NCBI GenBank assembly: GCA_012845835.1
Contig: JABAKD010000029.1
Coordinates: forward strand, 13,940,392-14,004,391
Reading direction: 5' to 3'
From: Undaria pinnatifida
Taxonomy: Eukaryota > Sar > Phaeophyceae > Laminariales > Alariaceae
Length of the DNA: 64,000 bases
Part shown: piece by piece, positions 33,771 to 44,969 of the stretch
Position numbering within the stretch: position 1 is the stretch's first letter
How the letters are laid out: each line of letters starts with the position of its first letter
The notes under the pieces: generated by a model
Databases searched by the model: none
What the model was told of the DNA's origin: nothing
The model's input: the letters and a program-made list of their open reading frames with translations, nothing else
Program-made: the position numbers and the translations under genes

Positions 33771-33965
33771 TTTTATTAGATTCCTGACATTTGGATGGAG
33801 GTTTACATACTAAACCCGAAAAAAGCGACGATGCAAATCGCGTAGCATGCGCGGTCCAATGGGCAGTGACATACAGAAGGGGCCTCCCAAAAAGGCGGTA
33901 TCCCCATAAAAGGCGTTACCCCGATATAATATAAGGCAGCCAAAGTCGCTTGGCATGATGACTGA

Positions 33966-34214
33966 TTCTACGATACAGCCCCCCCCCCAAAACCACCGAT
34001 ATTCTTTATCGACCGTTTCATAGCTGCTTGACACGAAGGAAGGATGTTATGCAACAAAAATCTTCACATACTTTCTTGTTTGCAAAGGACTGTTGTGTCG
34101 AACGATGGCGTCGGGATGGCAAGGGGCACCGTATTTCTTCAGGAGATACGCCCGGGAGCTGGTTTTAAGACCGGCGATTTCGTTAAAAGCAAAGATCGGG
34201 GGTCTACCGTAGAA
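33966..34214 (+). mobile_element. TIR-bounded MITE, copy 2
   Basis: Starts TTCTACGATA followed by a C run and ends CTACCGTAGAA, imperfect inverted ends. The interior matches copy 1 (TTGCAAAGGACTGT, AAGGGGCACCGTATT, GGCGATTTCGTTAA). Confidence 0.7.
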
Positions 34215-34297
34215 CGACTCTGATTGAGCCCTTGCACTCATAACCCGGATTGAATAAGGCGCCTTCCCCGACCTCCGCCTTACTGGGGGACTCCTAC

Positions 34298-34435
34298 AAT
34301 AGCCTACGATAGCCTACAATAGCCTACAATAGCCTACTATAGCCTGCGATAGTCTACTATAGCTTACTATAACCTACCATCGCCTACTATAGCCTGCTAT
34401 AGCCTACGATAGCCTACTATAGCCTACTAGTCAGG
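34298..34435 (+). repeat. 10-bp satellite (TAGCCTACTA), array 1
   Basis: About 13 units of ATAGCCTACTA-like sequence with A/C/G variants at two positions. It overlaps the end of the hypothetical gene's reading frame at 34417 and forms its 3' side. Confidence 0.9.
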
Positions 34436-35768
34436 CACTTGCACCTTGTCGATAGGAAGAGCGTGCTACCAGGATCTGTAAAGTCGCTACCCTGCCGCGT
34501 CTTGAAGTTCTTGTAGTCCGCCCACTGAAGAAACTTGGCGTACACTTCATCGCCCCCCCCCGGTTGGGTGAGCTCTCGACGAGGGTGGCGCTCGGCGTTT
34601 GGAGACTTGGAAGCCTTCCAAAAATCCTTCTCGGCCGAGTTTCCTTTTGCCCACGACACCTCGTCCGTATGCCAGTACTGGCGCATGAGCAGCAGCAGTT
34701 CTGGACTGGACGCGTCTCTCCTTCTAGTACGAGGCTTGTACCAGTAGGTTCCAGCAGCGATTGCGGCGTCCGGGGTCAACTCGGCTTGCAACTGCCGCGC
34801 CCGCTGAAGTGTCTCAGAGAACGAGTTCTGGCGAACCTCGAGATAGTCGGCCTTGCGTTTGCCCGTCACTGTTGAAGGCTCGTCGCCGTCGTCGTGTGCG
34901 GCAGCCGTAAGAACTGTCTGCCACGTTTCACTCCCCTTGTTGGTGTTGTTCATCATGCTTGCGTTCCTCAAGGCTCCCTTTAACGCGGTCGCCAATGCGG
35001 CTTCCACATCCATGACTTTGAACCTCTGGCACATGTCTTTCCCAGCCTCCACACCCGAAGATTCCAACAAACCCACCACGTCATCCGTCGCCATGCTTTT
35101 CATCGCTTCCACGAACATTGGCGCAGACTGCTTTCTCCAGTCTCCCTCTTCCTCCTGTGAGCGACACACCACACAACAGCCAGTCCGGAGGTCAGCAACA
35201 CTGATGGCGGAGCAATCGACACTTCAATGTACTTTTAGTCATGAGTACAACACTTGAGATAAGGACGGTGCTACTGTAAGTACTGCAGCAGGAGCAACAC
35301 CCAGTACTCTACGAGTGCGTGTATAAACCTTGCTAACCCTACACGTAAAATCTCAACCAGAGGTTCGACGGAGTAGTCAGCATACTACGTCGCGTCGACT
35401 ACTGGGCAGATGGTGCACACGCACACTCTATAAGTGACACACACTGCTGCTGTGGGCACAAAGACAAGCCACGGTCTGTCTCACACACAGACCGTGTCGC
35501 TCAGTCGATACTCCACGAGAACATGTCCTGAAGGCCTTACACGAGAGATCTCAACCAAGCAACACATTCGTACGAGTAGGTACCTGTATCATACAGAACT
35601 ACCACACGCAAGATTGAAATACAGAAGAGAAGTAGCCCGTGGCACACGCTGCTGCTTGGACAAAAATACAAGCACAGGTTATCCCACACGCCGACTGTGC
35701 CGCTTGATATCAATAATCATACGTACCTCTTTGTCGGCTGGCGAAGCGATTGGTGTAGCCGATGACAT
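34417..35768 (-). CDS. Unrecognised two-exon gene, 259 aa
   Basis: Exon 1 is 35768-35727 (ATG, 14 codons, MSSATPIASPADKE) with a strong donor GAG|GTACGT. Exon 2 is 35154-34417 after acceptor CTCACAG, in phase 0, ending at TGA 34417. The ATG is chosen because an in-frame TGA lies a few codons upstream. The protein is soluble and charged, with no signal or membrane segment. Visible features are an acidic start (DKEEEEGDWRK), a helical middle (AALATALKGALRNA, FSETLQRARQLQAELTPD) and a C-terminal block with LLLMRQYWHTDEVSWAKG and YAKFLQWADYKNF. I do not recognise the family. It lies between a decayed retroelement and a TRIM, so a transposon-related origin is possible. The last residues run into a 10-bp satellite, suggesting the C-terminus may be truncated. 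Confidence 0.5.
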
Positions 35769-36569
35769 GCGCCGCAGGTCCTCGTTGCGACATCATCCCC
35801 ACCACCGCTGCAGTTATCAATTGGGCATGCCTCGACCTCGACGCTGCGGCTCGGTCTTCGCGCCTCGGGATGGATTTTGACGTGTTTTTCTCGACGCACT
35901 GCCATGAGTTCTTCAGCCGCAGCCTTGCCTGCAGCAGACAAAGCTTCGACTTTGTTTACCAAGCTGGTGTGGATGGCTTTCCCTCTCCTCCCGTCCCGCA
36001 TCAAGCAGCTCTTCAGCTGAAGTCCTTTGGGGTGCTTTTTCCAAGAGTGTTCCACCACATACATACTCGTGGTCGTCGAAAGAATCGAGTTTGCGCTCAC
36101 ACTTGCCGCTCTTCATTACCTCTCCCGGCTGGGCGGCCAGGGTAGCGTTCATTGTCGACCCTCCGGAGGTCCGAGGTTTGCTCGGATTTCCACTCTGTGA
36201 AGCTCTACACCCCCTAAAACGACCAAGCGCGGCGTTGTTTGAACGATGGAACGTACAAAAAATCCGCCCGCGTTTATCGTTTATCGGGGTATTTTTTTCG
36301 TCAAGATTTTCAGGCCTTTCGGGGTCGTCTTTTTTTTTTTTTTTTCGCGTTCCACTTTTAATATCGCGTTTAACCTCTTTCCAACTGGAAACCCGTTTTT
36401 GGGTACATAATTACTTGGATTTAGTATAGGGAGGGGTTTGGGGCACTAAAGGGATTAACCGACGTTTCCCCTCTTTTTTTTCTTCTTTGCTGAGTATTTG
36501 GGTCTCCGCAGGAAATATCGCTTGTTTGCGGATGGCGCCTATTAAGCCTTATTATATATAGTATAATAG
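35769..36569. other. Stretch with no supported gene
   Basis: Coding-like composition upstream of 35768 on the minus strand (to about 36150) is broken by frame changes and is not joined to the gene. The segment 36385-36465 (TTACTTGGATTTAGTATAGG, then GAGGGGTTTGGGG) matches 56655-56735, another small dispersed repeat. Confidence 0.4.
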
Positions 36570-36939
36570 TGTTAAGGTATTAGTGGGGTATTAGTCCGTT
36601 TGATCACTTGCAAAAGGTTAACCAATAGCTTACCCAAACTAAGCCTTATAACACTCTCCCCCCCTGAAACGGCGGGATAGCAGGTCGGCCGGATATACGG
36701 CGGACCTGTCAATTATCCAAGCCGTTTCATTCCCTGGGGTACCAGGGAGAGTATTTTTCAAGTTCGACATGGGGAAAATCTGAAAAGTTTATTATTATTG
36801 TGGACGGTGGGGATCGAACCCACGACCCAAAAACCCATGGGCTGTCGACGACGCCATTTGTTAGGATAATTGTGGGGCAGTCCGTTTGACCGCTTGCAAA
36901 AGGTTAACCAATAGCTTACCCAAACTAAGCCTTATAACA
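36570..36939 (-). mobile_element. TRIM-type miniature LTR retrotransposon
   Basis: Two direct terminal repeats, 36570-36653 (84 bp) and 36859-36939 (81 bp), both start TGTTA and end TAACA and share AAAGGTTAACCAATAGCTTA. Read on the minus strand, the 5' LTR is followed after two bases by TGGCGTCGTCGACAGCC (primer-binding site), and a purine tract CAGGGGGGAGAG directly precedes the 3' LTR. The flanks repeat ATAG, a 4-bp target duplication. The 205-bp interior has no ORF but carries a perfect T-arm-like GTGGGTTCGATCCCCAC. Confidence 0.8.
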
Positions 36940-37246
36940 ATAGCCTACTGTATGTAGCCTACGATAGCCTACGATAGCATACGATAGCCTACTATAGCCT
37001 ACTATAACCTACGATAGCCTACGATTGCCTACTACTACAGCCTCCTGTACATAGCCTACCATAGCCTACTAGACTATATAGCCTACTATAATAGCCTACT
37101 ATAGCCTACTATATAGCCTACTATAGCCTACCATGGCCTACCATAGCCTACTATATATAGCCTGCGGTATTACTATATAGCCTACTACATATAGCCGACT
37201 ACATAGCCTACGATAGACTACGATAGCCTACGATATAGCCTACGAT
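36940..37246 (+). repeat. 10-bp satellite (TAGCCTACTA), array 2
   Basis: Same unit as 34298-34435, longer and interrupted by TATATAGCC variants. The TRIM ends exactly at its left edge. Confidence 0.9.
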
Positions 37247-37384
37247 AACACAGGTAACTGGTAGACAAAAATATAACGATTTCAATTGTTGGGTACACTG
37301 GATTTTTGGGTGGTTTGTATTTATCTCCTATCTATAACGCACGTATATTTCAACGCGCGCAGAAGGTTGAAGCGCGGTGTTGCT

Positions 37385-37660
37385 GCTTGCTCCTGCTATC
37401 GGTCGTAGATAAAGAAAGTTCCTGCCGTCTTGATTTTTTTTTCTGCAGCTAGCTCTGCCCTCGCTACCCCTTCCCCCAAAACACCAATGCTCCGATCCCT
37501 GACGTTGCCACCTCCAACCGCGAGGGCCAAGTCCTCCCTCCCATGCATTTCCGGAAAAGTATCGAGCGACAATCCGCTGTCCAAATCAATGGCTGGTTTG
37601 TAAACTGCTGCGCGTATGTTTCAACGTGCAGAAGGTTGCGCCGTATTGTTGTCAAGACGT
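37385..37660 (-). repeat. Inverted single copy of the 260-bp repeat
   Basis: The minus strand holds GGAGGACTTGGCCCTCGCGG and GGGGGAAGGGGTAGCGAGG, matching the monomers at 2635-3722. The poly-T/C stretch 37435-37445 replaces part of the unit. Confidence 0.7.
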
Positions 37661-38324
37661 ATTGAAACCGGCTGGCGTCACAACCTAACTACTAAGAAGG
37701 CTAACCAACCCACCGAAAAAAGATACAAAATAAATACGATCCATGTCGAAAAATAATTTTTTGGTAGGTTGGGTGGTAGGAGAACGTATTCCGACAAAGA
37801 ACCCACTTTTTAGCTGATTTTGCGAAGGGTTGGGTTGGCCTTGGATTTCGACATTCATTCGACAGTTTCAAGACTACTGTTATTATACCTGGCATATGGC
37901 AGTTTTTTTTCCTACCCAATGCCTCCCCGCCAAAGTTGGTGAATTGAAAACACCCAAATGCCGCGCCTCTATTATTGCTACTGATACTTCGAAGTAGTTG
38001 TTTAGGTACCGTCACACGATATAGAGGTGGCACGGTATGCCACCCCTGTAACATAATTTTAAAATATCGGCTGAGATGCATGCCCGCATTGCTGTGGCCA
38101 CAGCGCTGTGTTATGGTTATCTCTTCTCCGTTGCGGCGTAACGATTCATTGGCAAGCATCTCCTAATTTCCTGGCAGGCGTTATCGCCTGCCTGACTGAA
38201 TGAGATGAACCCACCCCCTTCTTGTCAGCAGGCATTGGGCGGACAGCAAGCAATCGACACAAAAGTTATTCACCATCTAAGCAACCTTCGTGTGAGTGAC
38301 CAATACAGAGACATAAACTTCGAA

Positions 38325-38745
38325 GTATACGTGGTAGTCTGGGTGGCAAGCGGTATAGTTGGTTTTCCAGGCGCGAGTAGTGAGACGTATGCACCAGTAT
38401 GGACCTGGCACATCGTAGGCTGACTCCCAATTTCATTTTTTATGTGTTTCTGGCGGAGGCATGAATTGCGTCAGTTGCGATATAGTCTAGGCGTGTACCA
38501 CCTTTGGTTTGTTTGTGTGTTTTTTCCCTGGGGTATTCCTCAGCTAGCTCCAGAGTGACTGGAGCCTGTCCTGTGACCACGGACTTGATTATGCGAGTTA
38601 ATGTGAGAACATCAACAACAACAACAACCACAACAACAACAACCACAACAACAACAACAACAACCACAACAACAACAACAACAACCACAACAACAACAAC
38701 AACCACAACAACAACAACAACCACAACAACAATAACAACAACAGA
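38325..38745 (+). mobile_element. CAA-tailed SINE-like element (family B) with (CAA/CCA)n tail
   Basis: Head GGGTGGCAAGCGGTATAG is A-box-like; GGCTGACTCCCA is a weak B-box. The middle matches 28160-28450 inverted. The 3' end GCGAGTTAATGTGAGAACA runs into about 140 bp of CAACAACAACAACCA repeats (38606-38745). The tail may have been extended by slippage after insertion. Confidence 0.7.
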
Positions 38746-39516
38746 GCCAGAGGTCACCCTGCAAATCAATGGCTAGTTGGTCCCTATAGGTCAACACTGC
38801 CCGATCGTACTACATACAGCTGCAGAGTGCCAAGGTTGTCCTTGACGCACGTCAGGACGCGACGGCACTTAAACAGAGTTAAAATATATTTTAATATTTT
38901 GCACTTACTTGACTCGCAGTTTTTTCACGAAACACAGCAGTTTTTGAAATATATTTTGCTTAACAGTAATTTTTGAAATATATTTGCTTATTCTGAAACA
39001 GATGTGGAATACCCCTCTTCAACCTTAACCCCGTTTAGAGCCCCAAAATCCCTCCCTATAGTAACTTCAAGTAAAATTGTAAAAAAAGGGTTTCCAGTAA
39101 TGAAGGCGTTAACTCACAACCATTTGAACCTGGTTCACAACAAGAGTTTTATGAAATTGTGTGGTGCACTGCGCAGCATAACCACAGGTACCCGGATTTA
39201 CTTCATAAAATTACTAGAAACACGTCGGAGCTGTGAGTTGACAACAGTTTAATGTCGATGTCACGGCACTCCTAGTGGGGAATGCGTGGTTGGTCGGTGT
39301 TGGGAAGCGTGCCCCTCGTGGGCTTTGGTGTCTTTATTAGTCTCTCCTCATGGCTCGTTGGCTAGGCTCAAAGCTCATGCATTATTTCCCTAAATATAAT
39401 GCTAAAAAGACAGACACAACAGGGCTAGGCAGGGTAGGGCAGGGTAGTGACATGAGGGGCGTCCTGCTTCTCCCATCATCGTTACCTGCATTATCGCCCG
39501 TCTATGATGGCCTTGA
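38746..39516. other. Stretch with no supported gene
   Basis: AT-rich, with three short TTTTTGAAATATATTTTGCTT-like repeats at 38884-38992; otherwise nothing recognised. Confidence 0.4.
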
Positions 39517-39785
39517 TGTTAAATCAATGGCGGGGGACACAGAGTGCCCCCTGCAGGTTTGCTAATTGAGCAGGTCCTCGGAGAGTTCTCACTTTCGTTC
39601 CTTCGTAGAGATATAGCTTTATTCGTTTCCACCAGAGCCCGGGATAGCTTCTGAGATCGGAGGCACGTGCTTCTTTTCTAATTCTTAACTTTCACGAATA
39701 TAAACCGCCAACCTTATCATACGAAACCCATCCAAATGATCTCAAATTAAGATAATTACAGGCCTTTCGAGGCCGTATCTTAACA
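39517..39785 (-). repeat. 3' LTR of the Ty3-type element
   Basis: 269 bp, TGTTAAATCAATGG to GGCCGTATCTTAACA, paired with 47797-48065. Differences are scattered substitutions with no indel. Confidence 0.92.
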
Positions 39786-40675
39786 CTAGCCCACCCTGAT
39801 GAGTCGCATATGCAGAAATATGGGAGATTCGGGGAAACTCCGGTTCTACGAACTAGACCATGAGTCGAAGATGCGGCTCCTCAAAACCCACTCCCACACC
39901 TCTAACCGTCTGGCTATGGAGCCAGGAACACGCGAAGAAAAGCAGTAGAAAGAAACAAAGACCCTACAACAAGGCAATAGTCACCCATCAAAAACCGGCC
40001 GCATGCCGCCGGTGTGGCGGGGGGGGGCAGAAAAGGCTCTAGAATCTGCCGCATGCCGCCGGTGTGGCGGGGGGGGCAGGAAAGGCTCTACGGCAAACCA
40101 ACCACAGAAAAAGGTACTATGGCGAGGCGAGCCCTCGTCGATATGGACGGGAACACAGGCGCTAACCCAAGGGAGAAGTCATGCGAAAAACCTCCCGCGG
40201 GCCATCGGCAAGGCGGGGGGTTAGACGAGGAAACGACAAATACCCGGGATGGAAGGTGGCAACACCTACAGCCCCGCTAGGGGAGGAAGTGTTTTGACGA
40301 AAAAAACAAAGCAGAATAAATACAACACACAAAACATGAAAGATGATACACAGACCCGTACATAGCCCTGTACCACGTTACGCGCGAACAGGGTACCCTG
40401 GTCGCCCCCTGGCTCAGGGCTGAAGAGGGCGTCGGCAGGGCGAAATTGAACAATGACGAAAAGGCGACAGCCCTGCGCCTCAGATAGCGGCGTTTTACCC
40501 AAACCCTGACCCGGCACTGAGCAGGGGGTTCGGCAGGACAAAAAGAAAAATCAATGGCAGAACCGCCCCAAAACCCGACGAAGACTCTCAGGACACTACG
40601 AACAACCTAAAGACAAAGACGCAAAACTCATAACTAAAAAAAAATGAAGAACTATCGAGGAGCGGTGGTGGCTTG

Positions 40676-42846
40676 GAAGTCAACTGGCCACGGCCGCGCC
40701 TCGAGATTCGTCTACGTTACGTTGGATTCCCCGAGGAAACGCGCTGGCGATGTGAACTTGCAAGCACCAAGAAACTCGTACGGCTTCCGTTGAAGTCGTG
40801 TAGCGCGCCGGGGGAAGAGGAAGTTTAATCGGTCCCGGGTCGTCCAGGAAGCGGACCAGTCATACCTTGTCCTCGGTAGTGCTCGCGCTGATTTTTCCAA
40901 GCCACCATGAACCATCGTCTCCCTTGGACCAAAAGTGGGCTCCCTTAGAGGGAGTACTGTGTCGTGGTAGCGACGGAGCCAATCGGCGCGGGGAACACAG
41001 GCGTAGCCCGGCGCTAGGAAACGTTCCCCGTTGTTGCGGGAGAGCTCACGCTATGCCGCCCCGATCCGCATTCGGCGGTAGAGGCGGTTGGTTTGGCGGT
41101 GCTGGTCCGGGGTTCCGGCCCAATAACGCAAGATGTGGGAGTGGGAGAGGTGAAGGTCCATTTCCCGCTCCCAGGAGGGTTCGGAGAGTCCCGCCCAATG
41201 CGTCTTGTATAGCACCGCGATGACGCCACCTCGCCTCCGTACCGACTGATGACCAGTGATCTGCTCCACCTCCAGCCGTTGGAGGGGAGTCGAAACGTCG
41301 TCTTGAGTGACGTGGTACGGCGGGGACTTCTTGGAAAATTTGTTGAGCACATACTGTGTTAGCCCCGCCGGTAGGTTTTTGGGCATGTCCCCGCTGTCGA
41401 GGTGGTTGTCACAGGGTTTGCAGCGCTCGATGGCCACACACCGACGAGCGTCCGAACCAGGCAGGCCGGAAGGGAGATCCAAATAAAGGAGGTTGCTCCC
41501 GAGCGGCGAGCCGTCCGGGGTCTCGGCGGCGGAGCAGGGACCGACGACCAGGACCTTGTATGGGCCCGTCCAGTTAAGCGCGAGTTTGGCCTTGAGTACC
41601 TTGGCGTCGGTGTTCGCCTTCACACCCTGGCGGATGGTAGAGGCAGAATTGTATACCCATGCCCAACCACCCACAGTGAAGTTAGGTGCTGGACGCAGCG
41701 CGTCGGCGAGGGCGGAGTTTCTGCGGTTAACACGGGAAACGGTGAGGGCGTGGTGTGCGCGGACAATGTCGTTCGCGCGCTTTTGCCGGTCGGTGGCTAA
41801 ATCACAATAGGCCAGGTGGTCACGGGTCAGACTCTGGTGTCCCACGACACCTGTGCGGTCGAAAATCGTCAGGGGGAGCCGTGGGAGTCTTCCCATGTGG
41901 ACCTCGTTGGGCGCCAAACCCGTCGCCGCGCTGACAGAGTTGTTGTAAGCGAATTCTACGTGGGGCAGATGCAAGTCCCAATCGTCTTGTCGCTCGTTGA
42001 CGACCATAGCCAGCATTTGTGTCATAGTGTGACTTACCCGCTCAACGCCCCCGTTACAGTTGGGATGATAGGAGCTTGTAGCAAACTTGTGTACACCCAA
42101 TAGCTGATATACAGCTTGTGAAAGCTTGGAGCAGAACTGCAGTCCGTTGTCCGAGAGTATGGTGCGCGGGCACCCCCACAAGGGGATGTATTGGTTCACC
42201 AGGACATTGGCTGTACCTTCCGCGGTGAACTCAGCGGCAATGACGGGGAACATGTCGGCCCGACGACTGAAGCGATCGGTGAACAGCAGGATGTAGGTGT
42301 TGCCTCGTGGTGTGACCGGAAGGGGGCCGAAGTAGTCAACACTGACGGCGATACCTGGACCTTCCAGCAGAGGCATTGTGATGATGGGCCAGCGGACAGT
42401 CAGACGTGGGGTTTTCCGCGCTTGGCACTTCAAGCAGTGGCGAAACCACCACCGGGTGCACACATTCATGCCAATCCACCAATAAAGACGCTCCAGCATG
42501 TGCAACGTGCGTGTGGTGCCAAGGTGACAAGAGGCCGTCGAGTGACAAGCTTGACCATGATCCAAGGGCGCATGAGAAGGGGAACGTAGATGCGAACTGG
42601 CTCGTCGTTTAGCAAGCAAGCAGCTCGCCCCACAGAGTTGGGTTTGTCAGAGCTTGTTGGCGGGAGTGTCGGGTTACGGACGAGTAGGACGATGTCGTCG
42701 TCGGTTGTATGTAGTCGACCCTTACCCGCCAGCTCCTTGAGGTCTGAGAGGGATGGACGCTTGTGCGAGAGGTAGCACGCCAAAAAGTCGGGCGGCAGGA
42801 CTGATGGCCGGCCGGTAGAAACGTAACGCATCATGGCGTGGCACAT
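40676..42846 (-). pseudogene. pol remnant: integrase, chromodomain and Tudor-like C-terminus
   Basis: Minus-strand order: a pre-integrase segment (42846 to about 42600: SLSDLKELAGKG, EPVRIYVPLLMRPW); a frame change near 42600; then one open frame 42619-41051 (522 codons). That frame has a His/Cys zinc-binding region (ending HCLKCQARK), catalytic D in SVDYFGPLP, D in TILSDNGLQF and E in NGGVERVSH, the GPY/F module (NWTGPYKVL), and a chromodomain-like end (LQRLEVEQITGH, LYKTHWAGLSEPSWEREMDL, HILRYW). After an in-frame TAG near 41048 comes a segment with FLAPGYACVPRADWLRRYHD, WWLGKISASTTED and VRFLDDPGPIKLP, Tudor/Agenet-like in pattern, with another stop. The DDE residues are intact, but the frame break and stops mean this copy is not functional as it stands. 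Confidence 0.85.
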
Positions 42847-43584
42847 CGGCTCAGCGTGCTGCTCTCGCTTCCAACCGTCATGTAAAAATATCGCGCGACG
42901 GAATCAGCGAACCGCAATTCAGCAGCGTTGCCGAGGGTGTCCGACCTTGTATATGCAGTCGACGAGTCACCAGGAGAAGGCGTGAGCCGTAAGAGAGCAG
43001 TTCCCATATGGGCTCTGCGTGGTCGCGGTCGGACGGTAGTGGCACCGTGCGGACCGGCGAGTCGGCAAGAGCAGGGGTCGCGGCGGTCGACGGGGTCGGT
43101 CGCGGCCGTGGGACTCGCGACGGGGTTGTACCTTGTCTGGAAGATGGCCGAGGGGCCCCGCCGGGCCCGAATCCATAATATACAGCGGGGGTGCATTACC
43201 CGTTGTTGTCGTTGTTCGTCGGCGCGTCGTCGACGATGGAGGGGCTGGAGTGCCAAGCATGGCGGAGACGGACACAGTCGAACCGGTGGTCGTCGCGGGG
43301 GCCGTCTCCTGTAAAGAACGTCGGGATAGATAAGTCGGCTGTGCGATGGGCGTCGCTGCAGCCAGGGCTTCTGCGGAGCCCGTGCCGCCCTCGATGGGTA
43401 TGGCAAAAACCGAAGCGAAAACGGTGTCAGCGGCAGGTGAAATCGACCCACGGCCGGTACAGCCTTCGGTAGAGGCGACGGAAGCAGAAACACGAGCGAC
43501 GAATCTCCCCGGCGAAGCAGAAAGGCCATCAATCCTTATACGTGGCTTGTGTGTGCGAAAATCGTGAAACGCGGTAGAGGTGAG

Positions 43585-43745
43585 AAGGAGCCCACCCAAG
43601 GCAGCAAGTTCAGTGCGGGGCACGAGCCCACCCAAGACAGTGCTCTCGGCGAGGGGTTCGACTCCACCCAAAGCAGTGCTTTCGGTGTGGGGCACGAGCC
43701 CACCCAAGACAGTGTTTTCGGCGAGGGGCGCGAGTCCACCCGAAC
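43585..43745 (+). repeat. ~33-bp tandem repeat inside the LTR element
   Basis: Four to five units of CACGAGCCCACCCAAGACAG then TGCTTTCGGCGAGGGG variants. Confidence 0.8.
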
Positions 43746-44969
43746 CGACCCCTGGGATCGGCAAGGAGGGAGGGAGCGCGCAGCCCGCGGGTCCGTCGGG
43801 GGTAGATACCGCTATCTCTAACGGGGTTGGGGCTTGTCAACCCCACGAGGTTGAATTTTTTGTCAAGCCACTGCGGTCGTACTCCGTAGCAGGCTCTGGA
43901 AAACGGGCCAGAAAAATCGGCGATGCCGTTGGCGCTGCTTTTGCGGTACTTGAGTGTGCAATCGAACGCGGTGACGAACTCAAGCTACCGCTGAACTCGT
44001 GCATTGAGGGTCCCCACTTTGCCAGTGCTCTCGTGTGTCTTGTGGCCAGAGGATATGCGGAACTTTGTTCTCCACAGTACCCTCGGAGGTGTTTGTTAGC
44101 CTAAACAATGCTGCCGGTCCCCAAATCTGGATAGGAGTCCAGTGCCTCTCCGAGTCGAGCGTTGCTCGACAAATATACGCGTTTTTCATAGTGAACAAAA
44201 CGTCGTCCAGCGGCACAGTACCCTTGACGAAACAGGGGCCGTGTTCTGACAGCGCAAAGTCAGGGGCGACGCCAGAAGCTATCTCCAAAACTCCACGGCT
44301 GTTATTCGCCAACGCGCCCGAGAAATAGGTCGGAAACGCCAAAGGGGAAGCTTTGCGAGCGCTGGCCGCTGTTAACGGTCCGGTTGCGGCGCGGACGAGA
44401 TTTCTTGGTTATTGCACTCGCAGTGCAGGTGCGGAACCGACTAGGGGAGGCCGGGTGCGCCGACCCGGTCTCATTGTCGCAAATAGCTTCGCGAACGGCA
44501 GAAAGTGCCTCACCGAGCAAATTTTACCTGTCCCCTGGCATGGGTTGTTGGCCCTGGGACCATCCGCCCGGAGACCAATGCCCCACACTGGGTTCAGAGG
44601 GCTGGATTCAGCCAGAAGCTTGTTGTCAGAGCTCAAAAGGTGAATTTTTTTTTCATGGCTGGATTCTGCGTGAATTTGGCGTAGGTACGGCGTTTTGCTT
44701 CTCCCTGTCCCCAACAGCGGAGTCAAAGTTGCGCACGCCTCGACCGATGCGTTTGCGTGTGCTTGGACGAGGCGACGACATAATGAGCCCCTCTGCTCGA
44801 TGGTCTTGCAAAAACTTGGTCTTTCGGCCATCATGTCCTGCTCCGCGCAAGAATATGGCACGTCGTCCACGGCAAACGACGAAGGGCACCACGGTGGAAA
44901 ATAGGACTGGGACTGCCAGAATAACACCACTTTGTCTATGGAGTATTCGAGAGAAGGGTCAAAAGCCGT

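Noticed and set aside
36800-36858. Complete tRNA gene on the minus strand
   Set aside because: A perfect T-arm is present, but no matching acceptor 5' strand or D-arm can be folded; better read as part of the TRIM.
37701-38159. 152-codon minus-strand frame
   Set aside because: No recognisable motif or splice context, flanked by repeats.
39797-39845. Hammerhead ribozyme-like CTGATGAG...GAAAC near the 3' LTR
   Set aside because: The base before GAAA is G, not C, extra bases separate stem II from GAAA, and stem II weakens in the older copy; core rules fail, so only the covarying hairpin is reported.
42831-43764. 233- and 265-codon minus-strand frames next to integrase, considered as RT/RNase H
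   Set aside because: No YxDD-like or RNase H motif; Pro/Arg-rich composition typical of GC-rich antisense frames.
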